Origin: CAYUVF01 sp964448045
Lineage (GTDB): Bacteria; Bacteroidota; Rhodothermia; Rhodothermales; Salinibacteraceae
Direction: 5' to 3'
Assembly: GCA_964448045.1 (NCBI GenBank)
Contig: CAYUVF010000043.1
Coordinates: forward strand, 1 to 38,564
Length of the DNA: 38,564 nt
The position numbers and the translations under genes were made by a program. The notes under the pieces are model-generated. The model ran no database searches and was not told the origin of the DNA. It saw only the letters and a program-made list of their open reading frames with translations. This document shows positions 6,673 to 15,486 of this stretch, one piece after another (position 1 is the stretch's first letter; every line of letters begins with the position of its first letter).

Positions 6673-9177
6673 CTACGCCCGGACCGCCTCCATCTCACGC
6701 AGGCTACCCACCAGCACGTCCCGTGCCGCCTCCGGGCACGTGCACCGGCGCAGTTCGTCCACCATCTCGTCGGAAGCGACGAGCTCGGTGACGACCGACA
6801 GGCGCTGGAGGTACTGCTCCGGCGACAGCTCGGCCCCACCGACGAAGACGAGCACTACGTGCGCCGGCCGGGCGGTGCGCGGCAGCCGGATCCCCGCGCG
6901 GCTGACGCCGACGAGCAGCCGCGTCTCTTCCGGCTGCGCGGCGTGAACGTGATAGAGCACCACGCCCGGACGCAGTTCGGGCGCGTAGCCGCTCTCGACC
7001 CGCCCGAGATCCGCCACGAGCCGCTCGGCCGCGTCCGGCGCTTCGCGGGCGAGCGGCACCAGCACTTGGCGCAGCACTGCGTCCATCGGCCCTTCCTCCA
7101 GACCCACGGTCACGTCTCCGGCACGGATGGCCCCGTAGAGCGTGTCGGGGTGCAGCCGGTCGACCGTGTCCGAGACGACCGTGGCGAACGGCAACTCGGC
7201 CATGTAGGCGGTCAGGAACGTGTTACGGTCGAAGCGCTGGGCGATGAGGCCCGGCAAGCGGTTCAGGCTGGGCCGCCACGCGAGCGATCCTTCGCGCTCG
7301 CTGAGCAGCACGAGGGCGTCGGTAGGCTCCACGAGCGCGTCGAGGGCGTCGACGAGGGCGCTCCACTGCGGCACCGGATGCGCCCGCACCGGCGTGCGCG
7401 GCGCCGTCTGCTCCACGCACGCCATGATGGGCGCGATGGCGGCACGGGTCGACAGCACGACGAGCTCCATCCCGGCCCGGTCGGCCAGAATCTTCAGCGC
7501 GCGCATGGCGCCGGCGAAGCCCGACTCGCGCTCGGCAAAAGGCGGCACGGCCACCAGGAGCCGCTCGTGCGTGTTCAGCGGCCGCTCGATCTTGCTCACC
7601 ACGATCATCTCGCGCGTCTCCTCGAGGAGCTGGTCGAGGACGCTGCCGAAGATGAACTCGCTGGCCGAACTCTTGCCGTGCCAGCCGATGACGACCGTCG
7701 AGATGCGCTCCTCCTTCATCGCGCGGACGATGCCGCTTGCCACGTTCAGGTCCACGCGCGTGATCGGGACGACCGACACGTCCGAGGCGGCGGCATGCAC
7801 GACGGCGCGGCCGAGCAGCCGCTCGCCCTTGGCCACCTGCGCCGGCGCCCCCTCGCGCACGATCGTGGCCGGATAGATAGGCTCTTCCGAGGTCTCGGCG
7901 TGCAGAAGGATCGCCAGGTCCATCATGTCCTCGGCGGTCTCGGGGTTGGCCAGCGGCACGAGAATGCGCTGCGGGGCGTCGGACGGCTCGTAGGGCCGCT
8001 CCGCTTCCTGCAGGGCCACGCGGCGGCCGTACCGCTCGACGAACCAGGGACCGACCAGGCACGTGAGGAGAATCATCACGATCACGGCGTTGACGACGCC
8101 CTCGTCGAAAAGGCCCATCTCGAAGCCTACGAGCGTGACGGCGAGCGTGGCGGCGGCCTGCGGCGTCGAAAGGCCGAAGATCGTCCACCCCTCGTCGGCC
8201 GTGTAGCCGTAGAGCGCCTGCGCAAAGCGCGCGGCGACCCACTTGCCTACCCAGACCATGGCCGCGAAGAGCAGCGCCAGCCCCCAGACCCTTCCTCCGC
8301 TCACAAGCGCGGCGACGTCGACGAGCATGCCGACCGAGATGAGAAAGAAGGGAATAAAGAGCGCGTCGCCCACAAACTGCACGCGCAGCATGAGCGCGCT
8401 CTGCATGGGCACGAGGCGGTTGAGTGCGATGCCGGCCATGAACGCCCCGATGATGGGCGCCAGGTAGACGAGTTCGGCCACGTACGCCGTCACGAACACG
8501 ACGGCCACGAGGAAGACGAACTCCATGTCGGCCTGCCGACGGAACGTCTGCAGAAACCAGCGCCCGAGCCGCGGCAATCCGGTGAAGACGGCCACGCCGT
8601 AGGCCGTGATGAGGCCCGCGAAGAGCAGCCAGAACGTGAGCCCCGTCGCCCCTTCCACCGAGGCCGAGACGCCGGCCAGGACGAGCAGCGAGACGAGGTC
8701 GGTTACCATCGTGCCGCCCATCGTCATCGTCACCGCCAGGTTCTTCGCGAGCCCGAGGCGCGCGACCACCGGATAGGCCAGGAGCGTGTGCGAGCCGACC
8801 ACGGAACCGACGAGCAGCGACGTGGCCAGGTCGAACCCGAGGAGCCAACGCCCCGCCGCGAGCGCCAGCGCGAGCGGCACCAGAAACGAGGCCATGCCGA
8901 AGACGAGGCTCCGCGTCTTGTAGCGCGCGAACTGGTTGAGGTCGAGCGAGAGGCCGGCCGTGAACATGAGGTACAGCAGCCCGACCGTGCCGAGCAGCTC
9001 GAACGTCGCGCCCCGCTGCAGGAGCCCGAGCGCGTTCGGCCCTACGACGGCCCCGGCCACGATGAGCCCGACGATGCCCGGAATGCCGAGGCGCCGAAAC
9101 AAGAGCGGCGCCAGCAGCACGATGAGCATCACCGTGGCAAAGACCAGCACCGGATTGGTGAGCGGGAGGTCGATCAT
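6673..9177 (-). CDS. CPA2-type cation/proton antiporter fused to Usp and EIIA-like domains
   Basis: An 834-residue inner-membrane protein. Residues 8-385 hold about 12 membrane segments of the Kef/NapA (CPA2) exchanger fold, with GTMVTDLVSLL (Asp160) in the region of the ion-binding helix. Residues about 400-535 and 537-680 look like two universal-stress-protein domains (RILVPLANPET; RLLVAVPPFAE; VVIGWHGKSSASEFIFGS, with the GWHGK...FGS nucleotide-loop style). Residues about 685-825 resemble the fructose/mannitol-type PTS EIIA fold, with VLYHVHA near 741-746 at the place of the phospho-His (His743). The protein probably exchanges K+ or Na+ for H+, with the soluble domains sensing nucleotide or phosphorylation state; the sensing is inference. 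No kef ancillary gene is adjacent. mazG lies upstream on the same strand, 126 bp away. Confidence 0.9.
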   Translation of the reverse strand: MIDLPLTNPVLVFATVMLIVLLAPLLFRRLGIPGIVGLIVAGAVVGPNALGLLQRGATFELLGTVGLLYLMFTAGLSLDLNQFARYKTRSLVFGMASFLVPLALALAAGRWLLGFDLATSLLVGSVVGSHTLLAYPVVARLGLAKNLAVTMTMGGTMVTDLVSLLVLAGVSASVEGATGLTFWLLFAGLITAYGVAVFTGLPRLGRWFLQTFRRQADMEFVFLVAVVFVTAYVAELVYLAPIIGAFMAGIALNRLVPMQSALMLRVQFVGDALFIPFFLISVGMLVDVAALVSGGRVWGLALLFAAMVWVGKWVAARFAQALYGYTADEGWTIFGLSTPQAAATLAVTLVGFEMGLFDEGVVNAVIVMILLTCLVGPWFVERYGRRVALQEAERPYEPSDAPQRILVPLANPETAEDMMDLAILLHAETSEEPIYPATIVREGAPAQVAKGERLLGRAVVHAAASDVSVVPITRVDLNVASGIVRAMKEERISTVVIGWHGKSSASEFIFGSVLDQLLEETREMIVVSKIERPLNTHERLLVAVPPFAERESGFAGAMRALKILADRAGMELVVLSTRAAIAPIMACVEQTAPRTPVRAHPVPQWSALVDALDALVEPTDALVLLSEREGSLAWRPSLNRLPGLIAQRFDRNTFLTAYMAELPFATVVSDTVDRLHPDTLYGAIRAGDVTVGLEEGPMDAVLRQVLVPLAREAPDAAERLVADLGRVESGYAPELRPGVVLYHVHAAQPEETRLLVGVSRAGIRLPRTARPAHVVLVFVGGAELSPEQYLQRLSVVTELVASDEMVDELRRCTCPEAARDVLVGSLREMEAVRA

Positions 9178-9252
9178 GGTGCACCGGCTACTGCCGGGGG
9201 AAAGACTACTTCTCGAGCCGCCTGAACAGGGGACGACCGGAGACGAAGAGTC

Positions 9253-9269
9253 GACGAGACGAAGGACCG
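9253..9269 (+). repeat. Dispersed 17-mer related to the 530-543 arm
   Basis: GACGAGACGAAGGACCG matches GACGAGACGAAGAACCG at 527-543 in 16 of 17 positions. A shorter copy, GAGACGAAGAGTCG, precedes it directly. It lies in the 126-bp spacer between mazG and the antiporter. Confidence 0.6.
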
Positions 9270-9303
9270 ATGCCCTCCCATCCGTAGGCCTCGTTTCCTT
9301 GAC

Positions 9304-10146
9304 TCATCGATTCTCCGCCTCCACTTCCTTGGCCTCGTCCCACAGCGCGTCGGCCTCGGCGAGGTCCACGTCGGCCACCGTGCGGTTCGATTCGGCGAGG
9401 CGCCGCTCGATGTGCTGGAAGCGGCGGACGAACTTGTCGTTCGTGCGGCGCAGGGCATTTTCCGGATTGATGCCCGCACGCCGGGCGTAATTGACGAGCG
9501 CGAAGAGCACGTCGCCGAACTCGGCCTCCTTCGCCGCGGCATCGGCGCCGGCGCGCACCGTCTCGCGGAATTCACGCGCCTCCTCTTCGACCTTCTCCCA
9601 GGCGCCTTCGCGCTCGGGGAAATCGAAGCCGACGCCGGCCGCCTTCTCCTGCATCCGATACGCGCGGAGCAGCGCCGGCAGATGCGTCGGCACCCCGTCG
9701 AGCACCGAGCGCGGCTCGTCTGTCCCATCGCGCTCCTGCATCTTGATCTCCTCCCAGCTCGCCTCGACGGAATCGGCATCCTCAGCCGCTGCATCCCCGA
9801 AGACGTGCGGATGGCGGCGGACCATCTTGTCCGTCTCGGCTTCGATGATGTCCTTGAGCGTGAACGTGCCGCGCTCCTCGGCGATGTTGCTGTGAAAGAG
9901 CACGTGCATGAAAATGTCGCCCAGCTCCTTCTTCAACTCCTCCCAGTCTTCCTCGTCGATGGCCTCGACGACCTCGTACGCCTCCTCGATAAGCAGATGC
10001 TTGATGGATGCATGCGTCTGCTCGCGGTCCCACGGGCAGTCGCGGCGGAGTTGCTTGACGATCGCAACGAGGTCCGCGTACGCCTCCAGCCGGTCGTCGG
10101 ATTCGGCAAACTGGGCGTCGTAAAGGGAATCGGCAGGCATGGACAT
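9304..10146 (-). CDS. mazG: Nucleoside triphosphate pyrophosphohydrolase MazG
   Basis: A 280-residue cytoplasmic house-cleaning enzyme that hydrolyses (d)NTPs to monophosphates and pyrophosphate. Two MazG repeats are visible. The N-terminal one has CPWDREQTH, EEAYE (54-58) and ELGD (74-77), the EExxE...ExxD metal site of all-alpha NTP pyrophosphatases. The C-terminal one has EEEAREF and EFGDVLFALVNYARR, followed by NPENALRRTNDKFVRRF, the usual family ending. Two start codons six bases apart (10146 and 10140) give MSMPADSLYD or MPADSLYD; neither has a good ribosome binding site. The gene ends in TGA at 9304-9306, in a spacer with repeats. It is 19 bp downstream of the exchanger gene on the same strand, so the two may be cotranscribed. 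Confidence 0.96.
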   Translation of the reverse strand: MSMPADSLYDAQFAESDDRLEAYADLVAIVKQLRRDCPWDREQTHASIKHLLIEEAYEVVEAIDEEDWEELKKELGDIFMHVLFHSNIAEERGTFTLKDIIEAETDKMVRRHPHVFGDAAAEDADSVEASWEEIKMQERDGTDEPRSVLDGVPTHLPALLRAYRMQEKAAGVGFDFPEREGAWEKVEEEAREFRETVRAGADAAAKEAEFGDVLFALVNYARRAGINPENALRRTNDKFVRRFQHIERRLAESNRTVADVDLAEADALWDEAKEVEAENR

Positions 10147-10165
10147 CAGGGCGCAGAATGGGGAA

Positions 10166-11116
10166 TCAGATCAGGTAGGCACCGGCGAAAAAGACAGCGT
10201 ACAGCACCACGAGCACGCCCCCGGCCCAGCGGGGCACATGGTGGCGTAGCATAAACAGCGTAACGACGGCCACGGTCCCAGCGCACATCGGCCCATAAAA
10301 GTGAAGCACAGCATCGGATACCGGCACGGGCCGGACGAGCGCGATGAGACCGGCATTGCACAGAAAAAACGCCAGAATTGAGCCGATCACGTTGCCGACG
10401 GTGATGTCGGGCCGTCCCCGAAGCGCCGCCGGCAGTTCGCGCGCCAGCTCTTCGATGCTGACCAGCAGCGCCAGCGTGGTCATGCCGAAGACCGTCTCGG
10501 TGACGCCCATTGCACCAATGAGCGTTTCGGCCCCGCGCACGAGCAGTTCGCTCCCGATGAGGATGGCGGCAAGCGAAACAGCGAGCAGCCCCACCGATGA
10601 TCGGGCGGGCGTACGCGCCTCGGCCTCATCGAGCGACTCGGCGACTTCACCTGTCGCGCGAATCCGCAGCCCGCGCCGCCCGAGCCAGGCCAGGTATGCG
10701 ATCGACGCGAGGAAGGCCATTAACAGGAGCGCACCATCGGGACGGCTCAGCTGTCCGTCGGCCATCAATCCGCCCAACAGCAACACGGCCCCGACAGGCA
10801 CGAGCAACACGCGCCGGGGGACGTGCGCAAACCGCATCGGGGCCAGCAGCGCCGTGATGCCAAACGCCAGCGCGATCGCGACCATAGCAGCTCCCAGCAC
10901 CGATCCGAGCGCAATCCCGGCCACGCCGTCGTACGCGGCCATCGTACCCACCGCCAGGTTCTCGGGGTCGAATCCGATGAGAATGACGCTGATCAGAAAA
11001 GCCGATACGCCGAACCGAAGCGACGTTCCCACCGCACCCTCGACGAGCCGCTCGGCAAAGAACACGACAAGGGCCAGCCCCCCAACGAATGCCACCGATG
11101 CCCAGAGTACGCTCAT
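10166..11116 (-). CDS. CaCA-superfamily cation exchanger-like membrane protein
   Basis: A 316-residue integral membrane protein with about 10 hydrophobic segments in two inverted halves, as in sodium/calcium exchangers of the YrbG type. Each half has an alpha-repeat: FGVSAFLISVILIGFDPENLAVG with a following GIALGSVLGAAM (residues about 35-78), and GVTETVFGMTTLALLVSIEELARELPA followed by DITVGNVIGSILAFF. The acidic residues survive (Glu52; Glu-Glu in the second repeat), but the usual GTSxPE of the first repeat is shortened to GFDPEN, so ion selectivity may differ from a classical Na+/Ca2+ exchanger. A charged cytoplasmic loop, around RATGEVAESLDEAEAR, joins the halves. It ends 19 bp before mazG. 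I rate the superfamily call as good and the substrate as unknown. Confidence 0.85.
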   Translation of the reverse strand: MSVLWASVAFVGGLALVVFFAERLVEGAVGTSLRFGVSAFLISVILIGFDPENLAVGTMAAYDGVAGIALGSVLGAAMVAIALAFGITALLAPMRFAHVPRRVLLVPVGAVLLLGGLMADGQLSRPDGALLLMAFLASIAYLAWLGRRGLRIRATGEVAESLDEAEARTPARSSVGLLAVSLAAILIGSELLVRGAETLIGAMGVTETVFGMTTLALLVSIEELARELPAALRGRPDITVGNVIGSILAFFLCNAGLIALVRPVPVSDAVLHFYGPMCAGTVAVVTLFMLRHHVPRWAGGVLVVLYAVFFAGAYLI

Positions 11117-11212
11117 GGCGGATCTGTTGGCGAATGCAACGCGCCCGCGGACGACCGCAACGTAGCCAATGCAACGGAGAAGTACGAATACGCTCGACGA
11201 GCGGCCGCGTGC

Positions 11213-13042
11213 CTAATCGGCCGATTCAGCCGTTTGGATGACCTCCATAAATGCCTCGCCGTAGCGCTCCAGCTTAACGTCGCCCACGCCGGAGATCTGC
11301 CGAAAGGCCTCGGGCGTCGTCGGACGGTGCTCCACCATGGCGCGCAGCGTGGCGTCGTGGAAGATGACGTACGGCGGCACCTCCTGGTCGCGGGCCAGAT
11401 CGGTGCGACGCTGGCGGAGCGCCTCGTACAGCACCTGATCGGCAGGCGCCCCGGCGAAATCGTCGCGGCTGGCCTTCTTCGTGGTGGAGATCGTCTTCGG
11501 TGCCGGATCGTGGCGAAACTCGACGGCCTGCTCGCCGCGGAGGACGGGGCCGCACGCTTCGGTGAGTTGCAGCGCACCGTAGCCGGATACATCCACCCGG
11601 AGCAGCCCTTTGGCCACGAGCTGGCGGATCACCGAGCGCCACGCATTCTTACTGCGTTCTGCGCCAATGCCGTACGTGCTGAGCTGGTCGTGCCCAAAGC
11701 GGCGGATCTTCTTCGTGTCGGCGCCGCGGAGGACGTTGGTGATGTAGCTCGCCCCGAAGCGCTGCTCGGTCCGCGCCACGCACGAGAGCACCTTCTGCGC
11801 GGGCACCGTGCCATCCCACGTCTCGACAGGATTGAGGCAGTTGTTACAGTTGCCGCACTGTGCCCCGTCCATCTCCTCACCAAAGTAATTGAGGAGCACC
11901 TTGCGCCGGCAATCGGTCGTTTCGCAGTAGCCGAAGAGCGCGTTCAGCTTGTGGTGCTGCGTCCACTCGTGCTCGGCACGCTCGCCCTCGCCCTGCATGA
12001 TCTTGCGCAGGCGCACGATGTCGGAGAGCCGGTACGTCATCCATGCATCGGCCGGCTCACCGTCGCGCCCAGCGCGGCCCGTTTCCTGGTAGTAGGCTTC
12101 AAGGCTCTTGGGCGCGTCGAGATGCGCCACGAAGCGCACGTCGGGCTTGTCGATCCCCATGCCGAAGGCGACCGTCGCCACCACGATGAGGCCGTCCTCA
12201 CGGAGGAACCGCTCCTGATGTTGCTGGCGCGTGGCGTCGTCCAGTCCGGCGTGATACGGAATCGCATCGCGGCCTTTGTCGGCAAGCCACCGGGCGGTCT
12301 GCTCCACGCGCTTGCGCGAGAGGCAGTAGACGATGCCGGCGCCGTCGGGGTGATTCTGCTGGAGGAAGCGCCACAGCTGCTGCTTCGCGCTGCGCTTAGG
12401 CACGACGGTGTAGCGGATGTTGGGCCGGTCGAATCCGGCGACGACGAGCCCGTCCTCCGGAAGCTGCAGCCGCTCCAGGATGGCCTGCCGCGTCGGCGCA
12501 TCGGCGGTGGCGGTGACGGCAAGGCACGGCACCTGCGGGAAGCGGTCGCGCACCTCGGCCAGTTGCAGGTATTCCGGGCGGAAGTCGTGGCCCCACTCGG
12601 AGATACAGTGCGCCTCATCGATGGCGATGAGCGCGAGATCCACCCCATCGAGCTGCCGCAGGAACGAGCGCATCATCAGCCGCTCGGGGGCGACGTAGAG
12701 CAGGTCGAGCGCCCCGGCGCGGAGCTGGCGCTTGACGTCGGCCTGCTCGGCGCGGGTGAGCGACGAGTTGAGGTACGCCGCCCGGATGCCGAGCTGCTGC
12801 AACGCCTCGACCTGATCTTTCATCAGCGCGATGAGCGGCGAAACGACGATGCCCACGCCGTCGCGCACGAGCGCCGGAATCTGATAGCAGAGCGACTTGC
12901 CGCCGCCCGTCGGCATCACCACGAGCCCGCTGCCCCCGTCGACGACGCGCTCGATGATGGCCTCTTGATGCGGGCGGAAGTCGTCGTAGCCGAAGACCGA
13001 TTGCAGGACGTGGCGCGGGGACGTAGCGGTGGAGTTGATCAT
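11213..13042 (-). CDS. recQ: ATP-dependent DNA helicase RecQ
   Basis: A 609-residue 3'-5' superfamily 2 helicase acting in recombination and fork repair. In order: motif 0 FRPHQEAII (22-30), Walker A TGGGKS (45-50), DEAH box (142-145) followed by CISEWGHDFRP (the RecQ aromatic-rich loop), TATADAPTR motif III, GIVYCLSRKRVE motif IV, AFGMGIDKPDVRFV and YYQETGRAGRDG motifs V and VI, the zinc-binding CETTDCRRK...CGNCNNC, a winged-helix domain, and a C-terminal HRDC domain (about 525-600, ending ISGVGDVKLERYG). The length agrees with E. coli RecQ (about 610). The ATG at 13042 begins just before the conserved N-terminus. The next gene downstream starts 97 bp away and is unrelated in function. Confidence 0.97.
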   Translation of the reverse strand: MINSTATSPRHVLQSVFGYDDFRPHQEAIIERVVDGGSGLVVMPTGGGKSLCYQIPALVRDGVGIVVSPLIALMKDQVEALQQLGIRAAYLNSSLTRAEQADVKRQLRAGALDLLYVAPERLMMRSFLRQLDGVDLALIAIDEAHCISEWGHDFRPEYLQLAEVRDRFPQVPCLAVTATADAPTRQAILERLQLPEDGLVVAGFDRPNIRYTVVPKRSAKQQLWRFLQQNHPDGAGIVYCLSRKRVEQTARWLADKGRDAIPYHAGLDDATRQQHQERFLREDGLIVVATVAFGMGIDKPDVRFVAHLDAPKSLEAYYQETGRAGRDGEPADAWMTYRLSDIVRLRKIMQGEGERAEHEWTQHHKLNALFGYCETTDCRRKVLLNYFGEEMDGAQCGNCNNCLNPVETWDGTVPAQKVLSCVARTEQRFGASYITNVLRGADTKKIRRFGHDQLSTYGIGAERSKNAWRSVIRQLVAKGLLRVDVSGYGALQLTEACGPVLRGEQAVEFRHDPAPKTISTTKKASRDDFAGAPADQVLYEALRQRRTDLARDQEVPPYVIFHDATLRAMVEHRPTTPEAFRQISGVGDVKLERYGEAFMEVIQTAESAD

Positions 13043-13288
13043 GGAAAGGGCGTTGAAACAAGAGAGGAAGTAACCGGCGAAAACAGGAACCGGGCGTCAT
13101 GAAGTATCTTTCCGCGAAAGAACGAGTATTGATTTTCTCGTCTTTGGGGCGAAATTAGCGGAGGGTCTCAGGTAAATGCCTCCTCGCATACTCCTGCGAG
13201 ACTAATTAGAAACCCGTCTACGAGAACAATAACCAAAATACCCGTACTCCAGCGCCGCGCATTTTTCTGAAAATGAATTTACTCGAGC
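13043..13288. other. Lower-GC spacer upstream of recQ
   Basis: This 246-bp spacer is visibly AT-richer than its recQ side and holds no gene I can support. It contains CTCGCA (13183-13188) facing TGCGAG (13195-13200), a small hairpin overlapping a GTCTC/GAGAC pair (13165-13169, 13198-13202) that could form an alternative fold. It should carry the recQ promoter on the minus strand, but no box is convincing. Confidence 0.35.
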
Positions 13289-14056
13289 TCACGAGTCGTA
13301 TGCACAATCTCCTTCAAGATTGACCCCGGCAGCATACTCGTCGATCTCATGCAAGTCGTCAACATACGTAAACGAGCTGTCATCCATGTACTCCACCTTT
13401 ACCCGTTGCAGCTCAACGCAACTGGCCGACGGCGCATACCACACATTTTCAAACGTCCACCCTCCAGTCTCACCGAGCTTGACTGGACCAACAGCCCGAA
13501 CTTGCTTAACCGACTCGTCTTGCGTTCGTCCTCTGACCGGATCTCCTACTGGATTGAATGGCTGCATCGTGAATGTCAGATATTTCATTGTCCGATCCGG
13601 ATCAACGTTTTTGACCCGGATGCTCACACTGACACCATCCGCTGAGTTCTTTGAGTCGATCATGCGAAGCAGCATGAGTCCAAAGCCCTTATCACGGAGT
13701 GACTGTTCGTAGGCTTCACGCTTTTGCGCCAGCGCTTTGAGGTGTTTACGTTCGCGCTCTCGGCGATTTTGCTCCTCTTGGTATTCTGCAAAGGGCGTTA
13801 TCTCATTAAAGAAGAGCCAGCCCGAAGTGCCCTGATGCGAAACCTTGTAGTAATACTCGGTGGTTTCTTGGACAACCAAAGTATCTTCACGCTGGAATCG
13901 ATGGATAACGGAAGCGAATCCCTCGGGAGCACTTCGCAACTTTCCGCTTTGCTTCACGACAATCGAATCGCCAGGTACGGCCTCCTGTGCCCAAACGTCC
14001 CCGACAAACGCGGCAAAGATCATAGTCAGCACAACCACACAAGAAATGTATCGCAT
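13289..14056 (-). CDS. Secreted SH3-domain-like protein of unknown function
   Basis: A 255-residue protein with a signal peptide (1-24, cleavage near VWAQ). Residues about 34-88 look like a bacterial SH3 domain: KLRSAPEGFASVIHRFQRED, then VSHQGTSGWLFFNEI, the common RxxPxxxxxVIxxxxxGxxVxV...GWV pattern. A charged helical stretch follows (about 90-120, rich in Glu, Arg and Lys, probably coiled coil). The C-terminal domain has KYLTFTMQPFNPVGDPVRG and a WTFENVWYAPSASC segment with one Cys, and a second Cys lies four residues from the end, so a disulphide is possible. SH3 domains of exported bacterial proteins often bind cell-wall peptides; no enzyme domain is attached. GC content is lower than the chromosomal average here, suggesting acquisition. 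No family name can be given for the C-terminal part. Confidence 0.75.
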   Translation of the reverse strand: MRYISCVVVLTMIFAAFVGDVWAQEAVPGDSIVVKQSGKLRSAPEGFASVIHRFQREDTLVVQETTEYYYKVSHQGTSGWLFFNEITPFAEYQEEQNRRERERKHLKALAQKREAYEQSLRDKGFGLMLLRMIDSKNSADGVSVSIRVKNVDPDRTMKYLTFTMQPFNPVGDPVRGRTQDESVKQVRAVGPVKLGETGGWTFENVWYAPSASCVELQRVKVEYMDDSSFTYVDDLHEIDEYAAGVNLEGDCAYDS

Positions 14057-14190
14057 CGGTACATAGATGTGCTTTTAACTCAGAAAACGGTCTATCTCAA
14101 AGACACGGCTGCACCTCGAATATAACTTCGGGTTCACCGAGGTCCTCATAGTTATAGTAGATCACTCCCATCGCCGCTCTCCATCTGGAC

Positions 14191-14481
14191 TTACTCCACG
14201 TCAGCAGGAAGCCGGTCCTCTTCCAGCGGCTCGCGGTCGGAAGCCTTGTCTAAGACCTCGCGGGCGGCCTCTTTCAAGGATACGCCTTGTTCAGCAGCGA
14301 TTTCTCGTCCGAGATTGCGCAGTACCTCCAGATACACCGATTGCGCACTGGCATCGAGCCGTGTCACTTTCTCGGCCACCGCCAGCATCACAAACTGACT
14401 CATGGAAATCCCCTCACACTTAGCAATCGAGCTCACCTGTTCGTGCAGGGAATCGGGAAGGCGAACGCTCAAGGCACCCAT
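14191..14481 (-). CDS. Ribbon-helix-helix (HicB/CopG-like) DNA-binding protein, orphan antitoxin candidate
   Basis: A 96-residue protein. The ATG at 14481 is supported by GGAG nine bases upstream; an upstream TTG start (14505) is less likely. The N-terminus ALSVRLPDSLHEQVSSIAKCEGISMSQFVMLAVAEK is a ribbon-helix-helix fold: a beta-strand that contacts DNA (SVRLP), then two helices around GISMSQFV. The C-terminal half is charged and helical, and in antitoxins such a tail wraps the toxin. No toxin gene is adjacent: the gene downstream is the secreted SH3 protein and the one upstream is a broken kinase. It could be a solitary regulator, or the remnant of a module that lost its toxin. The gene is moderately AT-rich around its start. 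Confidence 0.75.
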   Translation of the reverse strand: MGALSVRLPDSLHEQVSSIAKCEGISMSQFVMLAVAEKVTRLDASAQSVYLEVLRNLGREIAAEQGVSLKEAAREVLDKASDREPLEEDRLPADVE

Positions 14482-14557
14482 AGCAATTACTCCATTACAG
14501 GTCAATCAATCGCGCATAAATACGTCACTTATTGGTACTTGACTAAATCGCAGGAGA

Positions 14558-15462
14558 TCACACCCTCGACAGCCGCCGGTCCCGAAACGTCTCGGGGTCA
14601 AGTTGCACGTCTCCAACGTGAATGGTTTCGACGCCTTCCAAACTACGGAGCGGGGTGTGCAGGGTCAACTCGTATTGGTCGCGACGGTCCGCTTTGATTA
14701 GCGCGAGGGTGCGCGCAAATCCGTCGGCATCTTCGAGCGCAACGAGCCGGTTTTGGTCAAACTGTGAAGCCGGGACGACGGCATATTCCGGCCACGTCAG
14801 CGTCAGCGACTCGGCGTCGGCGAAGTAGCACTCGAACCGGCGGGCGCGGTAGTCCTGGCGGGCGTGTTGGCTCCGCTCTTCGACGGCTTCAGACGGCTCC
14901 AGCGTCACGACGCGCAACGACGAGCGGTGGCGTGGCGCAACGGCGTCAGCAGACGCTCCAACTCATCGTCGCGCTGCAACGCGACAACGGTGCTCGGTTG
15001 CAATATGTCGACGAAGGCGTGCTTGAGATAGAGGCCGCCGCGGTTGGGGTCGACCAGGCCCGTCGTATCGTACACAATGGTATCGGCTTCCTTCGCCGCA
15101 TCCACCAGCCGCCGCGCGCCGACGACCACGCGCAGCATGTGCCCCACCGGCGAGACGGCCCCGACGAACACGTGGCGCACCGAACCGTCCGGCAGCACAT
15201 CGGGATCAGCAGCCGGATCGGCCAGCGTTAGCGTCGTGGGTGGGCCCAGTGCGCTCTGGCCCGGATCGCCGTCAAGCCATCCGACGCGCATTTCCCCGGC
15301 TTGCATCTGCCGGATCAGAGATCGGGCAAAGGTGCTCTTGCCGGTGTCGGTCGCGCCGACGACGAGTACGACGTCTCGCAGTTGCACCCAGTCGATGGCC
15401 TGCCACGGAGCCGGAACGTCGATGTCGAAATCCGTCATGACCGTCAGATCGACTGGAACCAT
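14558..15462 (-). pseudogene. Clp1/Grc3-type polynucleotide 5'-kinase, frameshifted
   Basis: Two overlapping frames on the minus strand together make one protein of about 300 residues. The N-terminal part (15462 down to a TGA at 14905) has Walker A GATDTGKST (36-44), then GWLDGDPGQS, the double-Asp motif of Clp1 kinases, and TIVYDTTGLVDP. The C-terminal part (down to 14558) begins as LRVVTLEPSEAVEERS and continues YRARRFECYFADA. The break coincides with a tandem GCCAC duplication (minus strand; 14927-14936). Removing one copy joins the frames as LTPLRHRSSLRVVTLEP. Intact members phosphorylate 5'-OH ends of RNA or DNA; archaeal and bacterial homologues have few known roles. The start is uncertain (15462 or 15438). 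It follows higBA by 24 bp and may share its transcript. Mutation or sequencing error cannot be separated here. Confidence 0.8.
14927..14936. repeat. 5-bp tandem duplication causing the kinase frameshift
   Basis: GTGGC is repeated twice on the plus strand (14927-14931, 14932-14936; GCCAC twice in the sense of the gene). Deleting one copy restores an uninterrupted kinase reading frame with a conserved-looking junction. Confidence 0.8.
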
Positions 15463-15486
15463 CTCCAGACGAGTCGGAAAAGCCTG

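Noticed and set aside
6640..9225. An 861-codon open frame on the plus strand opposite the antiporter gene
   Set aside because: Its translation is Arg/His/Asp-rich without any fold, and the minus strand encodes a clear antiporter with Usp domains. Long antisense frames are expected at this GC content.
10823..13102. A 759-codon open frame on the plus strand opposite recQ
   Set aside because: Antisense shadow of recQ; no motif, unusual composition.
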